Below are positions 18,758 through 27,106 of a DNA stretch of 64,000 nt, in pieces. The DNA is taken from the NCBI GenBank assembly GCA_035552195.1, contig DASZLU010000065.1:72583-136582 (forward strand), given 5' to 3'. Source of the DNA: CAIKMD01 sp035552195. GTDB taxonomy: Bacteria > Pseudomonadota > Alphaproteobacteria > ATCC43930 > CGMCC-115725. Within the stretch, counting starts at the first letter, position 1. Each line of letters starts with the position of its first letter. The position numbers and the translations under genes are program-made. Under the pieces are notes generated by a model. That model was given only the letters and a program-made list of their open reading frames with translations, had not been told where the DNA came from and did no database searches.

Positions 18758-19060
18758 CTACGCAGTTTCGGCGATGATGTCGAGCGGCACGACTTGGACC
18801 TCGCCGCCCGCGACGCGCCGGTTCTCGGCGTTGTAGGCCTTGAAGAATTCCTGCGCTTGCAGCGTCTGGATCGCCGCATCGTCGGCTGCCGCCGCGAGGT
18901 GGCAATATTCGTCGCTGCCACGGATATTCATGACGCGATAGCGAATCTTGCCCTTGAGCGCGGGGTTGGCATCGATTGCCGCAACGAACGCGGCGATGGC
19001 GCGATGCCAATCATCCTTCGATCCCTCTTTGAAACGATACCTGATCATAAAATGCTTCAT
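18758..19060 (-). CDS. Small alpha/beta-barrel-like hypothetical protein
   Basis: 100 residues beginning MKHFMIRYRF, with helix and strand spacing like dimeric alpha-beta barrel (EthD or antibiotic monooxygenase-like) proteins; I do not place it in a named family. A strong AGGAGG precedes the ATG at 19060. Divergent from an HxlR regulator that starts 95 bases away, so it is the likely regulated target. Confidence 0.7.
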   Translation of the reverse strand: MKHFMIRYRFKEGSKDDWHRAIAAFVAAIDANPALKGKIRYRVMNIRGSDEYCHLAAAADDAAIQTLQAQEFFKAYNAENRRVAGGEVQVVPLDIIAETA

Positions 19061-19155
19061 GACTCCTCCTGGCCAGGAGTTAGGATCGGCATATCCGTTT
19101 TCGCAAGTACGGACATAAATGATACTAACCGAGACCTGCCCCGGAGAATTCGCCC

Positions 19156-19527
19156 ATGCCGCGATCGTCGTCTAGCTCCGCCTGCGCCTGCCCGGTCATG
19201 GCCTTCCAGCGCATGATCAGCGGCAAGTACAAAGCGCGCATCATCTGGGATCTGAAAGACGGACCGCTGCGCTATAGCGCGCTGCGCCGCGGCTTGTTGC
19301 GGGGCGCCGAGGGCAGCGGCGAAATCACGCCGCGCGTCTTGAGCCGCGAATTGAAGGCGCTCGCCGAGATGGGCTTCATCGCGCGCAAGGATTTCGGCCT
19401 CGTGCCGCCGAAGGTCGAATACAAGCTGACCAAGCTCGGGCACAGTTTTCTGCCGGTGATCGAGACGATTCAGACCTGGGGATTACGCTATTTCCGTCCT
19501 GCGTTATTAACCATATCGAAGAATTAA
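19156..19527 (+). CDS. HxlR family transcriptional regulator
   Basis: 123 residues with the HxlR winged helix: a cysteine-containing N-terminus (SACACPVMAFQRMISGKYK), IIWDLKDGPLRYSALRR, then LSRELKALAEMGFIARKDF and VEYKLTKLGHSF. N-terminal cysteines suggest thiol or electrophile sensing as in other HxlR proteins. Divergently placed with the small protein at 18758. Confidence 0.88.
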   Translation: MPRSSSSSACACPVMAFQRMISGKYKARIIWDLKDGPLRYSALRRGLLRGAEGSGEITPRVLSRELKALAEMGFIARKDFGLVPPKVEYKLTKLGHSFLPVIETIQTWGLRYFRPALLTISKN

Positions 19528-19648
19528 CCAAGAATATCCCGCCGAAACATCGAAATTACATAGTAAATATCGAAAATTGTATTGAAATTCGTTTCGAAAC
19601 ACTTAAGCTCCGCGTCGTTCATTCGGCGTTGGTTGAAGGGTGATGACG

Positions 19649-19879
19649 ATGCGGATTTACACCGTGACTTGCGATGGCCGTCCCGCCGCGATGGTTCGTG
19701 CGACGCACAAAAGCGAAGCGATAGCCGCCACCCTCGATCTCGCCGAGCAACGCAACCTCCTCGGCCTCGTTGCCGGGCCCCGCCGCTTCGAAGCGCGCGA
19801 GCCGGCCGATGCCGAGATGGTCGAATGGTTTCGCCATCACCTCGATCATCTAATCCTCGAGGAACCGATCGCGGCATGA
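19649..19879 (+). CDS. Small hypothetical protein
   Basis: 76 residues (MRIYTVTCDGRPAAMVRA...) with an alternating strand/helix look and no signal peptide. GAAGGG eight bases upstream favours the ATG at 19649 over the GTG at 19640 and ATG at 19643. Its TGA overlaps the ATG of a possible further small gene at 19876, which supports both being real. Family not recognised. Confidence 0.5.
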   Translation: MRIYTVTCDGRPAAMVRATHKSEAIAATLDLAEQRNLLGLVAGPRRFEAREPADAEMVEWFRHHLDHLILEEPIAA

Positions 19880-20082
19880 TTGCGGCGGTAGCTTGCGCGA
19901 TGAACGACTTCGACTCCAGCGAAGCGCGACGCATTGCCGAGGATCTGATCGGCAAATACGGCGTCGACGCCATCGACCACGTCCGCGCCCGCGCCGCGCG
20001 CGCGGTCGACATCGGCGACGACATCGCCCAGGCGATCTGGCGCCGGGTTCTCGCCGCGACCTCCGAATTGTTGCGGCGTTGA
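19876..20082 (+). CDS. Small hypothetical protein
   Basis: 68 residues, or 60 if the ATG at 19900 is used. The pattern ARRIAEDLIGKYGVDAIDHVRARAARA resembles short alphaproteobacterial proteins with A..LI..YG..A..H...RA spacing that I recall as uncharacterised. ATGA overlap with the preceding gene suggests translational coupling. Confidence 0.5.
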   Translation: MIAAVACAMNDFDSSEARRIAEDLIGKYGVDAIDHVRARAARAVDIGDDIAQAIWRRVLAATSELLRR

Positions 20083-20117
20083 CGCTCCGCTGACCGCGGC
20101 ATAGCGTGGGCCCGGCA

Positions 20118-20912
20118 ATGACCGGGCCTTATCAAACCATCCTGACCGACACGCCGGTGCCGCACGTGCTGCGCGTCACGTTGAACCGTCCCGAAGTCGC
20201 GAACGCGTTCAACACCCAGATGATGCGCGATCTGCTGGCGCTGTGGCAGGAGCTTGCCGTCAGCGCGGAGCCGCCGCGCTGCATCGTGTTGACCGGCGCA
20301 GGCGACCGCGCCTTCTGTGCCGGCGCCGATCTCAAAGAGCGCAACACGCTCAGCGAGGCGCAATGGATGGCGCAGCACGTCATCATCGAAGAGCAGTTCA
20401 AAGCGCTGATCGAATGCCCGGTGCCGGTGATCGCCGCCGCCAACGGCCACGCTTTCGCCGGCGGGCTGGAGATGCTGCTGGCTTGCGATTTCGCATACGC
20501 GGTGAGAGCCGTGCGTTTCGCGCTGACCGAGGTGACGCTCGGGCTGATGCCCGGCGCCGGCGGCACGCAGACCCTGTCGCGCGCCGTCGGCGAGCGCCGC
20601 GCCAAGGAGATCATCCTCACCGGCAAGCCGTTCGCGGCGCTTGAGGCGCTGGAATGGGGCGTGGTGAACGCGCTCTACGAGCCGGACGCGCTGATGCCGG
20701 CGGCGCTGGAGACGGCAACGCGCATCGCAACCAACGCACCGATCGCCGTTAAAGAAGCGCGGCGCTCGATCCATGGCGGACTGCAGAAGGATCTCGCCGC
20801 CGCAATGCGCTTCGAGATCGAATGCTACAACAAGCTGGTCCCGACCGAAGATCGGGCGGAAGGCATTCGCGCCTTCAACGAAAAGCGCAAACCCGTTTTC
20901 AAGGGTCGTTAA
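20118..20912 (+). CDS. Enoyl-CoA hydratase/isomerase family protein
   Basis: 264 residues of crotonase fold. Motifs: AFCAGADLKERN (oxyanion hole), GHAFAGGLEMLLACDFAYA (second oxyanion glycine), and LTEVTLGLMPGAGGTQTLSR with the usual catalytic glutamate region. Start 20118 is preferred to a GTG at 20106. It is 19 bases upstream of an acyl-CoA dehydrogenase, so the two form a short beta-oxidation-like operon. Confidence 0.92.
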   Translation: MTGPYQTILTDTPVPHVLRVTLNRPEVANAFNTQMMRDLLALWQELAVSAEPPRCIVLTGAGDRAFCAGADLKERNTLSEAQWMAQHVIIEEQFKALIECPVPVIAAANGHAFAGGLEMLLACDFAYAVRAVRFALTEVTLGLMPGAGGTQTLSRAVGERRAKEIILTGKPFAALEALEWGVVNALYEPDALMPAALETATRIATNAPIAVKEARRSIHGGLQKDLAAAMRFEIECYNKLVPTEDRAEGIRAFNEKRKPVFKGR

Positions 20913-20931
20913 TTGGTAGGGGGCCGCTGAG

Positions 20932-22104
20932 ATGGCCGAGACGGTGCTTACGCTCAGCGAGGATAATCCCGAGATCCGCGCCGGGGTGCGCAAGATCTGC
21001 GCGGGCTTCCCCGGCAGCTACTGGCGCGGTCTCGACGAGCGTCAGGAATATCCCGACGCGTTCGTCAAAGCATTGACCGGCGCCGGTTATCTCGCCGCGC
21101 TGATCCCCGAGAGCTATGGCGGCGCCGGCCTGCCTTTGCGCGCGGCGAGCGCGATCCTCGAAGAGATTCATGCCGCCGGCTGCAACGCCGCAGCCTGCCA
21201 CGCCCAGCTCTATGTCATGGGCACCGTGCTGCGGCATGGCAGCGAGGCCCAGAAACAGGCGTTCCTGCCGAAGATCGCTTCGGGCGAATTGCGGCTGCAG
21301 GCTTTCGGCGTCACCGAGCCCTCGACCGGCACCGATACGACGCAACTCAAGACCCGGGCCGAGCGAAACGGCGACCATTACGTCGTCACGGGTCAAAAAG
21401 TCTGGACCTCGCGCGCGCTGCAATCCGACCTGCTGCTGCTGCTGGCACGCACTACGCCGGCCGACAAGGTGCAGCGCCGCGGCGACGGGCTTTCGGTGTT
21501 CATCGTCGATATCCGCGCCAGCCTCGGCCACGGGCTCGAGATCAAGCGGCTGCCGGCGATGATCAATCACAACACCACCGAGCTCTTCTTCGACGGCCTC
21601 AAAGTGCCCGCCGAGAACCGCATCGGCGAGGAAGGCAAGGGCTTTCGTTACATTCTCGACGGCATGAACGCCGAGCGCATCCTGATCGCCTCGGAAGCGC
21701 TGGGCGATGCGCGCTGGTTCATCCGCACGGCGACGGAATACGCCAAGAGCCGCATCGTCTTCGAGCGACCGATCGGCCAGAACCAAGGCGTGCAATTTCC
21801 GATCGCGCGCGCCTTCGCCGAAACCGAAGCCGCCGATCTCATGGTGCGCAAAGCCGCTTCGCTGTTCGATAGCGGCGTGCCCTGCGGCGCCGAGGCCAAT
21901 ATGGCGAAGCTGCTCGCCGCCGATGCGTCGTGGCACGCGGGCGAAGCCTGCCTGCAGACGCATGGCGGCTTCGGCCTGGCGCGCGAATACGATGTCGAGC
22001 GCAAATGGCGCGAGACGCGGCTCTTCTCGATCGCGCCGGTCTCGACCAATCTCATCCTGGCGTATCTCGCCGAGCATGTGCTCGGGCTTCCTCGTTCTTA
22101 TTAG
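20932..22104 (+). CDS. Acyl-CoA dehydrogenase
   Basis: 390 residues: FAD-dependent alpha,beta-desaturation of an acyl-CoA. Recognisable are GAGLPLRAASAILEEI, the flavin/substrate segment LQAFGVTEPSTGTDTT, VTGQKVWTS, and the C-terminal QTHGGFGLAREYDVERKWRETR. Length is typical. Sits between the crotonase and a glutathione S-transferase, the latter starting 11 bases downstream. Confidence 0.93.
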   Translation: MAETVLTLSEDNPEIRAGVRKICAGFPGSYWRGLDERQEYPDAFVKALTGAGYLAALIPESYGGAGLPLRAASAILEEIHAAGCNAAACHAQLYVMGTVLRHGSEAQKQAFLPKIASGELRLQAFGVTEPSTGTDTTQLKTRAERNGDHYVVTGQKVWTSRALQSDLLLLLARTTPADKVQRRGDGLSVFIVDIRASLGHGLEIKRLPAMINHNTTELFFDGLKVPAENRIGEEGKGFRYILDGMNAERILIASEALGDARWFIRTATEYAKSRIVFERPIGQNQGVQFPIARAFAETEAADLMVRKAASLFDSGVPCGAEANMAKLLAADASWHAGEACLQTHGGFGLAREYDVERKWRETRLFSIAPVSTNLILAYLAEHVLGLPRSY

Positions 22105-22115
22105 GGCCCTCGTCG

Positions 22116-22769
22116 ATGACGGTAACCATTACCGCGTTCGAACGGTCGCCCGATGGCGGCAAAGGATTGGCACGCGATACGCGCGTTCGCTGGGCGCTCG
22201 AGGAAGTCGGCCAGCCTTACGAGGTGCGCCTGGTTTCGTTTCGCGCGATGAAGGAACAAACGCATCTGGCGATTCATCCTTTTGGCCAGATTCCGACTTA
22301 TGAGGAAGGCGACCTCGCCCTCTTCGAGACCGGGGCGATCGTGTTTCATATCGCCGAGCGCTATGCCGGGCTGCTGCCGGCCGATGCCATCGCGCGGGCA
22401 CGCGCGATCACGTGGATGTTCGCGGCGCTCAATACGATCGAGCCGCCGATCCTTGAGCTCGCAAACGCCAGATTTCTGGAAGGCGACAAGCCCTGGTCGA
22501 AGGAGCGCCTGCCGCTGGTCGAGGATCGGATCCGCGACCGGCTGAAGCAGCTCTCGCCTCGCCTGGGCGATGCCGATTGGCTCGATGGTGCGTTCAGCGC
22601 CGGCGACCTGATGATGGCGTCGGTGCTGCTCAGGCTGAGGGCATCGGGCATTCTGAACGAGTATCCGAACCTCGCCGCCTACGTCGCGCGCGGCGAAGCG
22701 CGGCCGGCCTACAAGCGGGCATTCGCCGCTCAACGGGCGGTGAACGCCGGCCAGCCGCCAGCCGGCTAA
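22116..22769 (+). CDS. Glutathione S-transferase family protein
   Basis: 217 residues: an N-terminal thioredoxin-like domain with the cis-proline GQIPTYEEGDLALFETGAI block that holds the glutathione-binding Glu-Thr/Ser, followed by the all-helical C-terminal domain with the SAGDLMMASVLLRL capping motif. Start 22116 is chosen because the frame upstream overlaps the acyl-CoA dehydrogenase. Function is likely detoxification or a glutathione-dependent step in the same pathway. Confidence 0.88.
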   Translation: MTVTITAFERSPDGGKGLARDTRVRWALEEVGQPYEVRLVSFRAMKEQTHLAIHPFGQIPTYEEGDLALFETGAIVFHIAERYAGLLPADAIARARAITWMFAALNTIEPPILELANARFLEGDKPWSKERLPLVEDRIRDRLKQLSPRLGDADWLDGAFSAGDLMMASVLLRLRASGILNEYPNLAAYVARGEARPAYKRAFAAQRAVNAGQPPAG

Positions 22770-22895
22770 GCGAGAGCCAATCGCGACGAGCGATCGGCCC
22801 GCGCGCTTCGACCAGATCGATGAAGCGATCGATAATGGTCTTGGGCTGGACGGATCGCCCGTTGTTTGTCGGTTCAGCGACGGCGGAGACGGGGG

Positions 22896-23159
22896 TTAGC
22901 GGGTCTCGGGCGGATCGATCTTGGCGCTGGCCGTGCGGGTGCGATCGGCGACGAGCCAAGCCGCCAGCGCGATCAGTCCGACGCTGATCAGCGCCGCCGA
23001 CGTCTGCTGGATGCCGGTGTCGTTGAACGGAAAGAAATGCAGGTAATGCGGGTCGATCGACGTGGCGACGGCATTGAGGCCCATCACGGCACCCAGCACG
23101 CCGACAGCGTGGCCGAGAGCGCGATACATCATGGTGGACTTGGCGGTACGGCGGATCAT
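22896..23159 (-). CDS. Small membrane protein
   Basis: 87 residues with two hydrophobic segments (ALGHAVGVLGAVMGLNAVA and TSAALISVGLIALAAWLVA) separated by a short loop rich in aromatic residues. AGGAGA precedes the ATG at 23159. Family not recognised; the gene stands alone. Confidence 0.6.
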   Translation of the reverse strand: MIRRTAKSTMMYRALGHAVGVLGAVMGLNAVATSIDPHYLHFFPFNDTGIQQTSAALISVGLIALAAWLVADRTRTASAKIDPPETR

Positions 23160-23427
23160 CGGTCTTCTCCTGACAAAAGCGGGGAACTGCCGATAAAAAG
23201 GCAACAAATAGGCCAGACCCGCGACATCAAAGGCTTAGCGGAAATTAACCAGTTGCCGTGGCGCATTGTGTAAGGCCGGGCGACAGGGCGGCGGGGCAGC
23301 AGGGCAGCATGCGTTAAGCCTGACTGCCGAAATTAAGCCGCAATGCTTCCACGAAACCAGCATTCGCGCGGCTTAGCCTGCCGTCACTAGGGATTCGCCA
23401 GAACCTCTCTCAGGGAGACAAAGACCG

Positions 23428-23844
23428 ATGCGCGTGATTTCGATTGCCGTTACCGCCGCTGCTGCCGCCCTTCTCTTCACCGGCTCGCCGGCCACCCATG
23501 CGGCGACGCCGCAGATCACCTGCTCGCAGCTTCCCGATGCGCAACGCTTCGTCGACGGGCTGCATCCGGGACCCAACACCAGCGCCGCGCAGAAGCATCT
23601 GGACGCCGCCAAGCAGGCCTCCGATGCCGGCGACCAAGGTCATTGCGTCTCGGAACTCGGTCGGGTGAATTATTACGCTTCGCGCTCGGCCAATGCCGAC
23701 AAGCACGCCGCGGCGCATCCGGCCAGTGCGCATCACGCGCGCCGCCGCCACGTGCTCTGCGCCGATGCGATGCATCAGAACCGCCCGGGCGGCACCGACT
23801 ATCACGGACCCGCGGTGCCGGGCTGCCGTCGCCCGCCGGTTTAA
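23428..23844 (+). CDS. Secreted hypothetical protein, Ala/His-rich
   Basis: 138 residues with a signal peptide (ITAAAAALLFTGSPATHAA type, cleavage near residue 25). The mature part has four cysteines and a histidine-rich stretch (KHAAAHPASAHHARRRH) that might bind metal. AGGGAGA lies upstream of the ATG. A strong hairpin follows at 23886. No family recognised. Confidence 0.6.
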   Translation: MRVISIAVTAAAAALLFTGSPATHAATPQITCSQLPDAQRFVDGLHPGPNTSAAQKHLDAAKQASDAGDQGHCVSELGRVNYYASRSANADKHAAAHPASAHHARRRHVLCADAMHQNRPGGTDYHGPAVPGCRRPPV

Positions 23845-23885
23845 TCGAGGTAGGTTGAACCTCGCCCGTTCATCCGGGCATCAAA

Positions 23886-23922
23886 AACGGGCAGCGGCTC
23901 ACACCGCTGCCCGTTGTGTTTT
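23886..23922. terminator. Bidirectional intrinsic terminator
   Basis: A perfect 12-base-pair stem (AACGGGCAGCGG with CCGCTGCCCGTT) and a six-base loop, followed by GTGTTTT on the plus strand and preceded by TCAAAAA, which reads as a T-run on the minus strand. It lies between convergent genes ending at 23844 and 23946, so it can terminate both. Confidence 0.8.
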
Positions 23923-23945
23923 GGTCGATCGCTGCGGCGTCGCCA

Positions 23946-24302
23946 CTAGTCGTCTTGATGAAGGTCGCGGCGATCCTGGCGCACGTCCTTGCGGTCGTTC
24001 CGCAAATCCTGGCGCTCGCTGTTGATCGTCTTTTGATCCTGCATCATGTCCTTCTGCTCGGCGGCCGCGCCCGCGGTGTTGCCCTCGCGTAAATCCTGAC
24101 GCTCGGCTTGCTGGTCGCGATGGATATCGCGCTCCTCACTTTTGAGCGTCTTCTGGTCCTGGTGGATGTCCTTCTGGTCGCCGCGAACATCGCGCTGGTC
24201 CTGCCGCATATCGGAGCTCGCGCTGTCGGCGAACGCCGGCACGCCCGCTCCGATCGCCACCGCCAATCCCATCGCCACCGCAAGCCCCATGTTGCGTTTC
24301 AT
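23946..24302 (-). CDS. Secreted heptad-repeat protein rich in Asp, Gln and Arg
   Basis: 118 residues. A signal peptide (VAMGLAVAIGAGVPAFA) precedes a mature chain built almost wholly from seven-residue units such as RQDQRDV, RGDQKDI, HQDQKTL, RNDRKDV and RQDRRDL, in two blocks of about six and five separated by NTAGAA. Each unit has one hydrophobic residue, so a highly charged periplasmic helix or weak coiled coil is expected. No enzyme motif. Convergent with the other secreted protein across a terminator. Confidence 0.7.
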   Translation of the reverse strand: MKRNMGLAVAMGLAVAIGAGVPAFADSASSDMRQDQRDVRGDQKDIHQDQKTLKSEERDIHRDQQAERQDLREGNTAGAAAEQKDMMQDQKTINSERQDLRNDRKDVRQDRRDLHQDD

Positions 24303-24506
24303 TGTGGTTCTCTCCTGTAGCTGTGTCTCGGCAGTCGGTTACCGCCGGGTGTAGGGATACAGTTGCGAGAGCGATGACCCGTTCCTCGGCGCGGGCTTTG
24401 CCGTTGCCGCCTGCCCTTCCCCTCCGACTTCCCCGTCCGACTTGCCGGGGGGCCGGAAAGATGAAATTCTCCGCCGCGCAGAAAATCTTTAAGGGAGCAG
24501 CTTCCA

Positions 24507-25742
24507 ATGGCGGGCGTTCAACCACCGACCCTTTCCTTCGCCGAGCGCGATCGCCGCTGGCAGCGCACGCGCGACCTGATGCGCGAGCGCGGGCTCGACG
24601 GGCTGATCATCGCCGGCTTCCGCACGCGCGAGATGTACGAGAGCTATGTCAGCGACGATTACAACGAAGGCTGCGTCGTCTTCCCGCTCGAAGGCGATCC
24701 GGTCATCGCGACCTGGGCGCATTTGCGCGTGCTGCGCGCGCTGTGGTCGGCGGAGCACGGGCATAAGCTCTGGATCGGGGACATGCGCGTTGCGACCAGC
24801 GGTGAGGCGGTCGCAGAGATCGTCGCGGAAAAAAACCTCGACGATGCCAAGCTCGGCGTTGTCGGCCTGACCTCGCAAGCGCCGACCGAGACTTGGGGCG
24901 GCATTCCCGCGACCTTTTGGGCACAATTCTCGACCGCGCTGCCGCAGGCGAGCTTCGCCGATATCTCGGAAGAGTTCAGCTATATGATGCTGACCAAATC
25001 GAACGAAGAGCTGGCGCAGGTGCGCTACGCCGCGGCGGCCGCCGAAGCCGCCTGCAAGGCGGTAGCCGAGGTCGCGGCGCCGGGTGTCGGCGAGGAAGTG
25101 ATCATGGCGGAGGCGACGGCCGCGATGCTGCGCTTCGGCATCGGCATCCGCTATCCGATGATCGTGCTGAATTCAGGCCCGGCGACGCTCTCTTGGGGAC
25201 CGCCGCGCTGGACGACGCGCGGCGAGGCGCCGCGGGTGCTGCAACGCGGCGACCTGATGCAGGCCGAGTTGATGCCGATGTGCGGCAACCAAGAGGTGCA
25301 GGTGCAGATGACCGTCGCCTGCGACCCGCTCGACGAGACCAATCTCAAATGCGAGCGCGTCGCGCGCGAATGCTACGACGCCGGCATCAAGGCGATGAAG
25401 CCGGGCATGAAATTCAGCGACCTCACGAAGATCATGGAAGAGCCGCTGAAATCGGGAAATTGCTGGTCCTATACGCCGCTGCTTCATTCGGTCGGCCCGC
25501 ATTTCCTGATGGGACGCAGCGCCGTCAACGCGCCCAACCTCGCAGAGCAAGGTGTGCGCTTTCAGGGCACGATGGATTGGCGCGTGCGCGACGCCGTCTT
25601 GGAGGAAGGCATGGTCTTCGCATTCGAGCCGAATGCCTGTATCAACCGGCATCGCGTCAACATCGGCGGCACGGTCGTCGTGACCGCCTCCGGCTGCGAG
25701 GAGCTCAACCAGATTCCGACCACGGTCACGCACAAGCAGTGA
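24507..25742 (+). CDS. M24 family pita-bread protein, probably not a standard metalloaminopeptidase
   Basis: 411 residues: an N-terminal creatinase-like domain (RTRDLMRERGLDGLIIAGF) and a C-terminal pita-bread domain. The histidine motif (LLHSVGPHF) and the EGMVFAFEP glutamate are present, but the first two metal aspartates of M24 read Glu (LMQAELMP) and Gln, and the last glutamate (IEDTV in most members) is Gly in NIGGTVVV. This resembles metal-independent relatives such as creatinase more than aminopeptidase P. The ATG at 24507 follows an AAGGGAG site. Stand-alone. Confidence 0.8.
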   Translation: MAGVQPPTLSFAERDRRWQRTRDLMRERGLDGLIIAGFRTREMYESYVSDDYNEGCVVFPLEGDPVIATWAHLRVLRALWSAEHGHKLWIGDMRVATSGEAVAEIVAEKNLDDAKLGVVGLTSQAPTETWGGIPATFWAQFSTALPQASFADISEEFSYMMLTKSNEELAQVRYAAAAAEAACKAVAEVAAPGVGEEVIMAEATAAMLRFGIGIRYPMIVLNSGPATLSWGPPRWTTRGEAPRVLQRGDLMQAELMPMCGNQEVQVQMTVACDPLDETNLKCERVARECYDAGIKAMKPGMKFSDLTKIMEEPLKSGNCWSYTPLLHSVGPHFLMGRSAVNAPNLAEQGVRFQGTMDWRVRDAVLEEGMVFAFEPNACINRHRVNIGGTVVVTASGCEELNQIPTTVTHKQ

Positions 25743-25758
25743 CCGCTCGCGAGCGCTG

Positions 25759-26571
25759 TTAGGGATCGAGCAGCCCAGGCTCGCCGAGGGTGACGTTGGC
25801 GTCGATCGGCGGCGTCTCGGTTGTGCCGAGCGCCTCGGCGATCTCGCGTTGGCGGTGCTGACGATAGGCGCTGCGTAGCGTCGCGTAGAAATCGAGCGAA
25901 TTGTCCTCGAGGCCCTTCAGCGTGTCGAGATTGTCGGCGCGATCGTCGATACCGTTGGCGGCGCCGCGCGACAGATTGGCAATGAACGCGTTCGTGCCGC
26001 CGACAAAGCCCAGCGGATCGAGGAAGAAGCCCATGCCGCTGCCGATGGCGTCGCGCACATTCGATGGCCCGAGAATCGGCAGAACGAGATAGGGGCCGTC
26101 GGCGATGCCCCAGACGGCCAGCGTCTGGCCGTAATCGGCCCCGTGGAACGGGAGATCCCAATCGGCCGCGACATCGAACAGCCCGAGCCCGCCGACGGTT
26201 GTGTTGATCGCGAAACGCTGGAACGTCACCCAGCCGCGGCTGAAATTGCCTTGCAGAAGATCGTTGATCTCGATCACGGGGTCTTGCAGGTTCGCGAGCA
26301 GATCGTGCAGGCGAGCTTGAACCACCACCGGCACATAATCGCGATAGGTCTCTGCGACGGGCCGCAGCGCATTCCTGTCGAGGAACTGATCGGCCGCGAA
26401 GATGTCACGGTTGGTCGGCTCGATCGGATCGTTGCGCGCGTCGAAATCGGCGCGCGCTTGGGGATCGGTGGGCGGCGTCGCGCAGGCCGCGAGCAGCGGC
26501 AACAACAGCGCTAGAAAAAGCATGAAGCCGGCGCGCGACCGCGGCAGCTTGATGCGATGATCCTTTGTCAC
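25759..26571 (-). CDS. mlaA: MlaA (VacJ) family outer-membrane lipoprotein
   Basis: 270 residues. After a basic start a lipobox (LLLPLLAACA) marks lipid attachment. The mature part shows the MlaA core: DPIEPTNRDIFAADQFLDRNALRPVAETYR, INDLLQGNFSRG, RFAINTTVGGLGLFDVA, GQTLAVWGIADGPYLVLPILGPSNVRDAIG. MlaA takes mislocalised phospholipid from the outer leaflet of the outer membrane and passes it to MlaC. A GTG start at 26571 with GGGGGAA upstream is chosen; the frame remains open to 26859 but would overlap a plus-strand ORF. Other mla genes are not in this window. Confidence 0.9.
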   Translation of the reverse strand: MTKDHRIKLPRSRAGFMLFLALLLPLLAACATPPTDPQARADFDARNDPIEPTNRDIFAADQFLDRNALRPVAETYRDYVPVVVQARLHDLLANLQDPVIEINDLLQGNFSRGWVTFQRFAINTTVGGLGLFDVAADWDLPFHGADYGQTLAVWGIADGPYLVLPILGPSNVRDAIGSGMGFFLDPLGFVGGTNAFIANLSRGAANGIDDRADNLDTLKGLEDNSLDFYATLRSAYRQHRQREIAEALGTTETPPIDANVTLGEPGLLDP

Positions 26572-26770
26572 GGCGTTCCCCCGAACTGAGGCCGGAGCAA
26601 TTCCGGCGGTCGCCCCCCGCGGCCGCCGCCAGCTTGCCCCACCTGCCGCGCGATAACAAGAGAATGACCGACCCGAATCGCCTGCAATGCGACGTTCGGG
26701 ACGGGACATTCGGCGAATTTTCTGCCATTCTCGCGGCTTAAACGTAACCACCCTGATGGGACCCACGACG

Positions 26771-26875
26771 ATGCAAAAGAACGCCCGCGCGAAAAGCCAA
26801 CGGACGCGCGCCAATAAGCGAAAAGGCAAGCTGAAAGCCTGGCGCAAGCGCCAACGCAAGCGCTCTGAAGGCTGA
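26771..26875 (+). CDS. Possible very small basic protein
   Basis: 34 residues, more than a third Lys or Arg (MQKNARAKSQRTRANKRKGK...), possibly nucleic-acid or ribosome associated. It lies in the gap divergent from mlaA. The ribosome-binding site is weak; an in-frame ATG at 26756 is an alternative start. Reality is uncertain. Confidence 0.35.
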   Translation: MQKNARAKSQRTRANKRKGKLKAWRKRQRKRSEG

Positions 26876-27106
26876 GAGGCGCCGCGACGGTGGCGCGCCT
26901 ACCTCGGCGATGCCGGCGATGGGCGCGCCGTCCGGGCACCGAGCCTGTGATACGGCCGAGGCGCACGCTTCGAAGAGCGATTCAAGCAGCTCCGTAATTC
27001 TACTGAGGCGTCTTTCCCTTCATAGCGGTATTCAGCAGCGATACGCGGTCGATACGCCGATCGCGAGAGACTTCGATTAACCGATAGTTCAACCCTCGCC
27101 GTCATC

